A stretch of DNA of 6,268 bases from Alphaproteobacteria bacterium (GTDB taxonomy: Bacteria; Pseudomonadota; Alphaproteobacteria; Caulobacterales; Parvularculaceae): contig JAUIEG010000168.1 of assembly GCA_030428745.1 (NCBI GenBank), positions 1 through 6,268 of the forward strand. The letters run 5' to 3'. The notes beneath the pieces are model-generated. The model was given only the letters and a program-made list of their open reading frames with translations, did not search any database and was not told where the DNA came from. Position 1 is the first letter of the stretch. Every line of letters begins with the position of its first letter. Below, piece after piece: positions 1-6,268 of the stretch. The position numbers and the translations under genes are program-made.

Positions 1-2569
<2,569 letters not shown>

Positions 2570-2621
2570 GTGGATGATCGTCTCTTTATATATAGGCGTT
2601 GGGGGAAATCGTCTTTCGAAC

Positions 2622-2651
2622 TGTATATATCGACGTTGACAGCAAGAACAA
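2622..2651 (-). promoter_or_regulatory. Candidate uvrA promoter overlapping the LexA box
   Basis: On the minus strand a -35-like TTGTTC (2651-2646) is followed after 16 bases by TATATA (2629-2624), or after 18 bases by TATACA (2627-2622). The TTGTTC contains one GTTC half-site of the LexA box, consistent with direct repression. The predicted transcript would have a leader of about 45-50 nt. The precise -10 is ambiguous because the region is TA-rich, with a second TATATA stretch nearer the start codon. Confidence 0.5.
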
Positions 2652-2663
2652 GGTGTGAACATT
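2636..2663 (+). promoter_or_regulatory. Candidate ssb promoter spanning the LexA box
   Basis: A perfect -35 hexamer TTGACA occurs at 2636-2641. With a 16-base spacer the -10 would be AACATT (2658-2663), a weak match. The LexA box lies almost entirely in this spacer, so the geometry suggests SOS repression of ssb. The leader would be about 100 nt. It contains short GC-rich complementary runs (around 2720-2740) and a GGTTC/GAACC pair (2690-2694 and 2706-2710). Other promoters in the leader cannot be excluded. Confidence 0.45.
2646..2660. promoter_or_regulatory. LexA (SOS) box, GAAC-N7-GAAC
   Basis: GAAC (2646-2649), seven bases, GAAC (2657-2660). Read on the minus strand this is GTTC-N7-GTTC, the direct-repeat LexA site described for alphaproteobacteria. 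It lies between the divergent starts of uvrA and ssb, both classical SOS genes. It overlaps the candidate uvrA -35 and lies inside the spacer of the candidate ssb promoter, so one bound repressor could block both genes. The match to both half-sites and to the spacing is exact; binding itself is inferred. Confidence 0.85.
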
Positions 2664-2773
2664 TGTCCGCCGCACTACGTTCCTTCCTGGGTTCATTCTT
2701 GGGGAGAACCAATCATTGAGCGCGCGCCGAATCCGCGCGATTAGCTCAGCAACGAAGATTTCAGGAGAGTGAT

Positions 2774-3238
2774 ATGGCAGGCAGCGTCAACAAAGTCATT
2801 TTAGTCGGCAATCTCGGCGCCGATCCGGAAACACGCAAATTTCAAAATGGCGGCTCTGTTTGCAACCTGCGTGTCGCAACGTCTGAGAACTGGAAAGACA
2901 AAAACACCGGCGAACGTCGCGAAAAGACCGAATGGCACTCCGTTGCGATCTTTTCGGAAGGTTTGGTGCGTGTTGCAGAGCAATATTTGAAAAAGGGCTC
3001 GAAAGTTTACCTCGAAGGCCAGCTTGAAACGCGCAAATGGCAAGATCAGAACGGCAATGACCGTTACACAACCGAAGTTGTGCTGCGTAATTTCAATTCA
3101 TCGATGGTGATGCTTGATGGAAGAAGCGGCGGCGGAAGTTTTGATCGCGACTCAAACCGCGATAGCGGCGGAATGTCCGAACGAGGAGCGTCTTCAGGCG
3201 GACAAAGTTACGAGTTAGACGACGACATTCCGTTTTAA
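2774..3238 (+). CDS. ssb: Single-stranded DNA-binding protein SSB
   Basis: SSB coats single-stranded DNA during replication, recombination and repair and recruits partner proteins through its acidic tail. The 154-residue protein starts MAGSVNKVILVGNLGADPE, the classic start of the OB fold, which covers about residues 1-112. Tryptophans 40, 54 and 89 and Phe60 fall where the DNA-stacking aromatics of E. coli SSB (W40, W54, F60, W88) lie. A short Gly/Ser/Asp/Arg-rich linker (about 117-145) leads to the conserved acidic tip DDDIPF, so the gene is complete. An AGGAGAG ribosome site (2763-2769) stands just upstream of the ATG and fixes the start. It is divergent from uvrA with a shared LexA box, the same arrangement as in many proteobacteria. 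The linker is shorter than in E. coli SSB (178 residues). Confidence 0.98.
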   Translation: MAGSVNKVILVGNLGADPETRKFQNGGSVCNLRVATSENWKDKNTGERREKTEWHSVAIFSEGLVRVAEQYLKKGSKVYLEGQLETRKWQDQNGNDRYTTEVVLRNFNSSMVMLDGRSGGGSFDRDSNRDSGGMSERGASSGGQSYELDDDIPF

Positions 3239-3285
3239 ACTCGAAAAAAACGCCAAAACGAATCAAAAAATGCAAAAAAATGCGC

Positions 3286-3324
3286 ATGCATGCGTTTAAC
3301 TACGCATGCATAGAATACTTTTTT
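3286..3324. repeat. Inverted repeat ATGCATGCG / CGCATGCAT, possible terminator or operator
   Basis: Two 9-base arms, ATGCATGCG (3286-3294) and CGCATGCAT (3303-3311), are exact reverse complements around an 8-base loop. The left arm also sits in a 12-bp palindrome CGCATGCATGCG (3283-3294), so the motif CGCATGCAT recurs in direct orientation exactly 20 bp apart, about two helical turns. A run of six T follows at 3319-3324, eight bases past the stem, and A-runs precede it, so it might end ssb transcription or work in both directions. The T-run is further from the stem than in a standard intrinsic terminator, and a TAGAAT that could act as a -10 (3311-3316) abuts the repeat. A protein-binding site controlling the next gene is therefore equally possible. 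Confidence 0.5.
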
Positions 3325-3374
3325 AGTAAATTGAGTTATGTTTCCGCTTTCGACACATGATTCGGAGGTGAACC

Positions 3375-3788
3375 ATGGCGGTCAAAAGAAAAACGACCAA
3401 GAGAAAAGCGGCGAAAAAAACCGCGAAACGTAAAACTGTAAAGCGTAAGACTACGAAGAAAAAAGCGCCGGCGAAGCGTAAAGCTACAAAACGCAAAGCC
3501 ACAAAGCGCAAAACGACGAAGAAAAAAGCCACTAAGCGTAAGACGACGAAGCGCAAAACGGCCAAGCGGAAAACCACCGCGAAGAAAAAGGCCACGAAGC
3601 GTAAGACGACTAAGCGCAAAACGGCTAAGAAGAAGACTGCGAAGCGGAAAACCGCCAAGCGTAAGACGACTAAGCGGAAAACCGCCAAGCGTAAGACTGC
3701 GAAGCGGAAAACCGCTAAGCGTAAAGCGCCTGCCAAGCGGAAGACTGCTAAGCGCAAAACGGCCAAGCGCCGCACTAAGCGCAAGTAA
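3375..3788 (+). CDS. Lysine/arginine-rich histone H1-like repeat protein
   Basis: The 137-residue protein uses only seven amino acids (M, A, V, K, R, T, P). By my count 80 of 137 residues are Lys or Arg, and there are no acidic, aromatic or cysteine residues. After MAV it divides into 27 units, mostly pentads KRKTA, KRKTT or KRKAT, with four KKK variants, six-residue units (two of them KxKAPA) and two four-residue units. This resembles the C-terminal tail of eukaryotic H1 and bacterial H1-like proteins (chlamydial Hc2, Bordetella BpH1, Pseudomonas AlgP), which bind DNA without sequence specificity and compact the nucleoid; that role here is inference from composition. The start is set by a perfect GGAGG (3364-3368) six bases before ATG. 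There is no globular domain, signal peptide or membrane segment. It lies 136 bp after ssb on the same strand, and a hairpin in the gap suggests separate control. Confidence 0.85.
   Translation: MAVKRKTTKRKAAKKTAKRKTVKRKTTKKKAPAKRKATKRKATKRKTTKKKATKRKTTKRKTAKRKTTAKKKATKRKTTKRKTAKKKTAKRKTAKRKTTKRKTAKRKTAKRKTAKRKAPAKRKTAKRKTAKRRTKRK
3384..3785 (+). repeat. Degenerate 15-bp tandem repeat coding for KRKTx pentads
   Basis: The body of the H1-like gene is a degenerate 15-bp tandem array, each unit coding KRKxx. Near the 3' end a higher-order 30-bp periodicity appears: 3642-3667 and 3672-3697 are identical over 26 bases, and a third copy starting at 3702 is nearly the same. Unit drift elsewhere uses synonymous changes (AAG/AAA, CGT/CGC/CGG), so most units are old and the last few look recently duplicated or homogenised. 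Length variation between strains is likely. Confidence 0.8.
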
Positions 3789-3892
3789 GCGTCTAACGCT
3801 AAAAGGGCGCTAGCTTCTTGATCTTACAAGGGTTTTCGCTCCGCCGCTCGCGCAGGACATGTTTTGAAGCGTGTCATAAGCGCAAATAGAGG

Positions 3893-4077
3893 GGCTATTC
3901 ATCGGGCCGGCGTAACGCCAAGTAAACGGGCCGATGGCAGGCGGGGGCGCTCCGCAAACAGAATACCGGATGCAAGATGCGTTCGTAGAAATAGAATTCA
4001 GCTGTTCCAGATCTCACGATCACCAGTTGCTTTTCGCCAAAAGCCCCGGCGCAGATACCGCCGGGGCTTTATTTTTT
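3893..4077 (+). ncRNA. Possible structured small RNA or structured 3' UTR
   Basis: There is no convincing protein frame between the H1-like stop and the terminator at 4077, but potential RNA structure is dense. CATCGGGCC (3900-3908) pairs with GGGCCGATG (3928-3936) with one mismatch and encloses the small hairpin GGCG-TAA-CGCC (3909-3919). Immediately after, GCGGGG (3941-3946) pairs with CTCCGC (3950-3955, one G-U pair) around a 3-base loop. The block ends in a strong intrinsic terminator. A weak promoter candidate, TTGAAG (3864-3869) with TAGAGG (3887-3892) at 17-bp spacing, would start transcription close to the first stem. It matches no RNA family I recognise (not a tRNA, 6S, SRP or RNase P RNA). 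The alternative is a long 3' UTR of the H1-like mRNA, possibly processed. The 5' boundary is a guess. Confidence 0.35.
4040..4077 (+). terminator. Strong rho-independent terminator
   Basis: An 11-bp perfect stem, AAAGCCCCGGC (4040-4050) with GCCGGGGCTTT (4060-4070), encloses a 9-base loop and is followed by A and six T (4072-4077). It is the clearest terminator in the window. It ends either the H1-like transcript after a roughly 250-nt 3' UTR or an independent small RNA. On the minus strand only a short T-run follows, so it is probably unidirectional. Confidence 0.9.
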
Positions 4078-4301
4078 GCCTTTTATTCCGGCGCCGTTAC
4101 TTTTTTTCGATTGAAAGCTGCGCAAGAGATCTGTCGGTAAATTCCGTTTCTGCGATCTTCAGCAAGACTAAAAAGCGGCGCCTTTAGTGTTTCAACGACC
4201 TGTTCCCACAAGATCATGTGTATTTCGGCGATAGCGATCGCGCCGTTTTTTCGCCGTGCTTATATTATTGAATACGCGCGATCGAAGCGGGGAGACACAT
4301 T
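4078..4301. other. Intergenic stretch without a supported gene
   Basis: About 220 bp between the terminator and the next gene. I see no coding frame with a ribosome site, no tRNA and no recognised RNA. It contains an imperfect hairpin at 4227-4244, GGCGAT with ATCGCGCC (one bulge) followed by G and six T (4246-4251), which could be a weak terminator. The 3' part probably holds the promoter of the downstream gene, with TATATT (4261-4266) or TATTAT (4263-4268) as -10 candidates. No good -35 is visible. A 9-bp inverted repeat, CGATCGCGC (4235-4243) and GCGCGATCG (4276-4284), brackets these -10 candidates. Confidence 0.5.
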
Positions 4302-4589
4302 ATGCGCATCCAGTCGAACGTCAGCGTTCAGTCCAGGTCAGCGAAACTATTTCGCGTCGCAGCAATTGCCTTGATCACAGGGGCTGCATCCGCATGCGCA
4401 ACCCAGCATGGGGTTGTGCATGAATGGACGGCGCAAGGATATTTAACGCCCGGTCCGACCGGCGAACCGGAAATCATCGGCATTTATGACAATGAAGCCG
4501 ACTGCGTCGCCGCCGGTGAAGCCTGGATGAGCCGCCAGGTTGTGGGAAACCCGATTTACGCGGATTGTTTGCCGGTGGATCGCGACTAA
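4302..4589 (+). CDS. Small exported protein of unknown function, possible lipoprotein
   Basis: A 95-residue protein I do not recognise. The start has a good ribosome site GGGGAG (4289-4294) seven bases before ATG. The N-terminus has a basic segment (R12, K15, R18) followed by a hydrophobic run to about residue 31, then A-S-A-C32. This is an export signal: ASAC is a poor lipobox (Ala where Leu is usual at -3), so either lipidation at C32 or signal peptidase I cleavage near there is possible. The mature part is about 63 residues with Trp and Gly/Pro motifs near its start and two cysteines, one in DNEADC and one in YADC, about 20 residues apart, which could form a disulfide in the periplasm. It is short, acidic and apparently monocistronic. 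Composition does not differ obviously from the flanks. Confidence 0.7.
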   Translation: MRIQSNVSVQSRSAKLFRVAAIALITGAASACATQHGVVHEWTAQGYLTPGPTGEPEIIGIYDNEADCVAAGEAWMSRQVVGNPIYADCLPVDRD

Positions 4590-4658
4590 GACCCTATTCA
4601 TCGAGCGGAAGTGTTCCCCGTCAGCGATCATGAGACAGACTGAGGTGATTGGATAGAG

Positions 4659-4714
4659 GAGTGTTTTGGTCTCATCGTAGTGGCTGTCAGGAACGAAGAT
4701 GAGATCAAACACTC
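4659..4714. repeat. Imperfect inverted repeat, 17-18 bp arms
   Basis: The left arm 4659-4676 (GAGTGTTTTGGTCTCATC) pairs with the right arm 4698-4714 (GATGAGATCAAACACTC) with one bulged base and one G-T wobble, around a 21-base loop. No T-run follows, so it is not a standard terminator. It lies in the spacer between the small exported protein and the oxidoreductase, close to other mobile-element-like sequence. It may be a miniature element, the end of a degraded insertion sequence or an RNA structure in a 5' leader. Confidence 0.55.
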
Positions 4715-4733
4715 GCTAAGCCAAAGCCTCGGC

Positions 4734-4761
4734 GTGTCTCAGTTTATCTGAAGACGGACAC
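4734..4761. repeat. Short hairpin in the leader of the oxidoreductase gene
   Basis: GTGTC (4734-4738) pairs with GACAC (4757-4761), and the inner TCAG (4739-4742) pairs with CTGA (4748-4751) around a TTTAT loop, leaving a 5-base bulge on the 3' side. The stretch 4735-4760 begins TG and ends CA, like the tips of IS3-family elements. It stands about 30 bp upstream of the oxidoreductase ATG. Either a leader hairpin or an insertion-sequence end is possible; neither is established. Confidence 0.3.
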
Positions 4762-4792
4762 ATTCTGAACCTTTCCCCCAAGGAGCAATCGT

Positions 4793-6007
4793 ATGGACAA
4801 GATCAATCGCCGCCTGATGCTGGGCGGTCTAGGCATGGTCGGAGCAGGTCTGTCAGGTGCGGTAAGCGCACAATCGACCGGGCAGGGCAACGGGATTTCC
4901 GCAAATGCCACGCCAACGGCCCCCGACCCAAGCGCCAGACACCGGCTGCGGTTCGCTGTTGTCGGGCTTGACTATTCGCATATCTACGCGATGACAGACG
5001 CGCTGATCCGCGGCGGCGGCGCGCTTGTCGCGGTGTATGCGAGCGACCCGCGGCAACTGGCGCCCTATCTCGCCCGGTATGGCGATGTGAAAGTTGCACG
5101 CACCGAAGCCGAGATTCTCGACGACAAGAGCGTGCAGGTCGTGGCCAGCGCTTCTATTCCCCATCTTCGCGCGCCGCTTGGCATTCGTGTGATGCGCGCC
5201 GAAAAGGACTTTCTTTCGGACAAACCGGGGATCACCAGCCTTGCCCAGCTGGCCGAAGTGCGCCGCACGATCGCTGCGACCAGGCGCAAGTTCGCCATCA
5301 TGTATTCGGAACGGCTTGAAGTGCGCGCCGCGGTCAAGGCGGGGGAACTCGTTCGCGCCGGTGCGATCGGGCGAGTACTTCAGACGATCAACATTGCGCC
5401 GCACCGCATGAGCGCGCCCAACCGGCCCGAATGGTTCTGGGATGTGAAGAACTATGGCGGCATCCTGACCGACATCGGCAGCCATCAGGCCGATCAGTTC
5501 CTGTTTTACACCGGCTCCACCGAAGCGCACGTCGTGGCGTCGCAGGTCGGCAATCTGGACACTCCCGGCCATCCGAAATTCCAGGATTTCGGGGATATGA
5601 CACTAAGCGGCAATGGTGGGACCGGCTATGTCAGGGTCGACTGGTTCACGCCTGACGGTCTGCCGACGTGGGGCGACGGGCGCGTGTTCATCCTGGGCGC
5701 CGAAGGCTACATTGAACTGCGTAAGTACGTCGACATTCAGGGCCGCCCGGGTGGAGATCACCTCTTCCTGGCTGACCGCAAGGGCACGAGCTACATCAAT
5801 TGCAGCAATGTGCCACTCCCGTTCGGCCCGCAGTTCGTTTCGGATGTGATGGAGCGGACAGAGGTCGCTCAAAATCAGGCTCAGGCCCTGCTTGCCGCCG
5901 AACTGGTGCTCACCGCTCAGGCCAAGGCAAGAAAACTTGTCAATGGGCCGCGTCCAGTACTTGGGAGTTCCGGGGACAGTATACTTAATTCTGATCAAGG
6001 CGACTGA
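4793..6007 (+). CDS. Tat-exported Gfo/Idh/MocA-family oxidoreductase
   Basis: Members of this family are NAD(P)-dependent oxidoreductases acting mostly on sugars, inositols and related polyols; the substrate here is unknown. The 404-residue protein starts after AAGGAG (4780-4785). Residues 5-10 read NRRLML, followed by a Gly/Ala-rich hydrophobic segment ending AVSA-QS (about 26/27), a twin-arginine signal, so folded enzyme with bound cofactor probably acts in the periplasm, as known for glucose-fructose oxidoreductase. The Rossmann fold begins RFAVVGLDYSH (53-63), with GLDYSH in place of the usual GxGxxA. The EKP-like motif is DKP (143-145). The family signature GGILTDIGSHQAD (222-234) carries the likely catalytic histidine H231. 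The last 15 or so residues do not look native: their DNA overlaps a REP-like sequence and an IS3 remnant that supplies the stop codon. The end of the gene has probably been replaced, but the catalytic core is complete. No partner genes are visible. Confidence 0.9.
   Translation: MDKINRRLMLGGLGMVGAGLSGAVSAQSTGQGNGISANATPTAPDPSARHRLRFAVVGLDYSHIYAMTDALIRGGGALVAVYASDPRQLAPYLARYGDVKVARTEAEILDDKSVQVVASASIPHLRAPLGIRVMRAEKDFLSDKPGITSLAQLAEVRRTIAATRRKFAIMYSERLEVRAAVKAGELVRAGAIGRVLQTINIAPHRMSAPNRPEWFWDVKNYGGILTDIGSHQADQFLFYTGSTEAHVVASQVGNLDTPGHPKFQDFGDMTLSGNGGTGYVRVDWFTPDGLPTWGDGRVFILGAEGYIELRKYVDIQGRPGGDHLFLADRKGTSYINCSNVPLPFGPQFVSDVMERTEVAQNQAQALLAAELVLTAQAKARKLVNGPRPVLGSSGDSILNSDQGD
5968..5991. repeat. 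REP/RAYT-like short dispersed sequence (tentative)
   Basis: The stretch containing GGGGACAGTATACTTAATT resembles a short sequence I recall flanking REP-associated (IS200-like) transposase genes in many proteobacteria; this is from memory, not from a search. It lies within the last codons of the oxidoreductase frame (translated GDSILNS) and abuts the IS3 transposase fragment, which supports a mobile origin for the junction. Confidence 0.35.
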
Positions 6008-6104
6008 TCAGTTCCAGACGCAAACGATCCGACCCAACGAGATGTGGCAGACCGACTTTACCTACTTCAAGATCATCCGGTGGGGCTGGATGTATCTCTC
6101 AACC
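6000..6104 (+). pseudogene. Internal fragment of an IS3-family OrfB transposase
   Basis: In the frame starting at 6000 the translation includes PNEMWQTDFTYFKII (6033-6077) and WGWMYLST (6081-6104), the unmistakable start of the IS3-family DDE catalytic domain; the Asp of WQTDFTY (6054-6056) is the first catalytic residue. Family resemblance stops after YLST: the expected continuation with the DDYSR-type motif is replaced by unrelated sequence. Upstream, resemblance fades before the ATDQF at 6000. Only about 35 codons of a roughly 280-residue protein survive, with neither end, so it is an inactive remnant. It overlaps the last codons and stop of the oxidoreductase in a different frame. Confidence 0.85.
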
Positions 6105-6268
6105 GCGCTCGCGCCCTTCATGATGTTTCGGGTGAACTCCGCATGGGCAATGTCGCCGACATGTTGCGTGAAGGGGCCAGGCTTGATGTCGGCGCTGACA
6201 AAGGCGCGCCCCTCGGTTTTGTCGATTACTGGAAGGTTTATGGGCCGCCCGACGGATATAATTTCAAG
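6105..6268 (+). other. Unidentified open frame running off the right edge
   Basis: After the transposase fragment one plus frame stays open to the window end. It reads ALHDVSGELRMGNVADMLRE and continues to a Trp/Tyr/Gly/Pro-rich stretch ending near GPPDGYNFK. An ATG at 6143 lies in this frame with only a weak GGGTG upstream. The opposite strand is also open over the same stretch, so coding sense is uncertain. It may be the remainder of a gene whose 5' part was lost when the insertion-sequence debris arrived, or non-coding. I do not recognise a family. Confidence 0.25.

Noticed and set aside
2679..2694. Second possible LexA site, GTTC-N8-GTTC in the ssb leader
   Set aside because: The spacer is eight bases rather than the required seven, and a perfect site exists 20 bp away. 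At most it is a degenerate half-site cluster.
3323..3784. Long minus-strand frame antisense to the H1-like gene, reading Leu/Val/Arg/Phe-rich repeats
   Set aside because: It is the complement of the AAG/CGT/AAA/ACN repeat codons, which yields no stop codons in that frame. It lacks a convincing ribosome site, while the plus frame has a perfect one.
3375..3788. CRISPR-like array because of regular repeats
   Set aside because: Repeats are a contiguous 15-bp coding period without unique spacers and fit a protein repeat.
3788..3800. Small hairpin AGCGT-CTA-ACGCT right after the H1-like stop
   Set aside because: Only five base pairs and no T-run, too weak to call a terminator.
3864..4187. Plus-strand frames of 68 and 107 codons (from 3934 and 3864) across the terminator region
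   Set aside because: Both read through the strong terminator at 4040-4077, have no suitable ribosome site and show no family-like sequence.
4443..4712. Minus-strand frame of 89 codons over the spacer and the small exported gene
   Set aside because: No ribosome site and about half of it is antisense to the better supported plus gene. The spacer part gave no recognisable protein, though an IS-derived fragment cannot be excluded.
4853..5572. Minus-strand frame of 239 codons inside the oxidoreductase
   Set aside because: Antisense to the Rossmann and signature motifs of a clear Gfo/Idh protein; no recognisable motifs or start context.

Overview
The window looks like chromosomal DNA of an alphaproteobacterium. 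Two things point there: the divergent uvrA/ssb pair shares a GAAC-N7-GAAC site, the alphaproteobacterial type of LexA (SOS) box, and the UvrA N-terminal zinc module has a CPVSGF sequence that I associate with this class. Genus cannot be fixed from the sequence.

Layout. Positions 1-2569 (minus strand) hold most of uvrA, the damage-recognition ATPase of nucleotide excision repair; the C-terminal end lies beyond the left edge. A 204-bp divergent control region follows, with the LexA box at 2646-2660 overlapping candidate promoters for both genes. Plus-strand ssb (2774-3238) encodes a single-stranded-DNA-binding protein. After a spacer with a striking 9-bp inverted repeat comes a gene (3375-3788) for a 137-residue histone H1-like protein made almost wholly of KRKTA/KRKTT pentads. 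The left half is thus a DNA-maintenance cluster: repair, ssDNA protection and probably DNA compaction.

The stretch 3789-4301 has no convincing protein gene. It contains several consecutive potential RNA hairpins and ends its first part in a very strong intrinsic terminator (4040-4077), so it may be a small RNA or a long structured 3' UTR of the H1-like gene. A small exported, cysteine-containing protein of unknown function follows (4302-4589).

The right third looks like accessory DNA. The spacer 4590-4792 carries a long imperfect inverted repeat and a second hairpin with TG...CA ends. It is followed by a Tat-exported Gfo/Idh/MocA-family oxidoreductase (4793-6007). The end of that gene runs into mobile-element debris: a REP/RAYT-like short sequence (about 5968-5991), then a roughly 35-codon internal fragment of an IS3-family OrfB transposase (6000-6104). 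The oxidoreductase stop codon lies inside the transposase fragment in another frame. Beyond 6104 an unidentified open frame runs off the right edge.

The best-supported points of interest are the SOS-box architecture, the extreme low-complexity H1-like protein next to ssb, the possible structured RNA at about 3893-4077, and the mosaic junction at the 3' end of the oxidoreductase gene.
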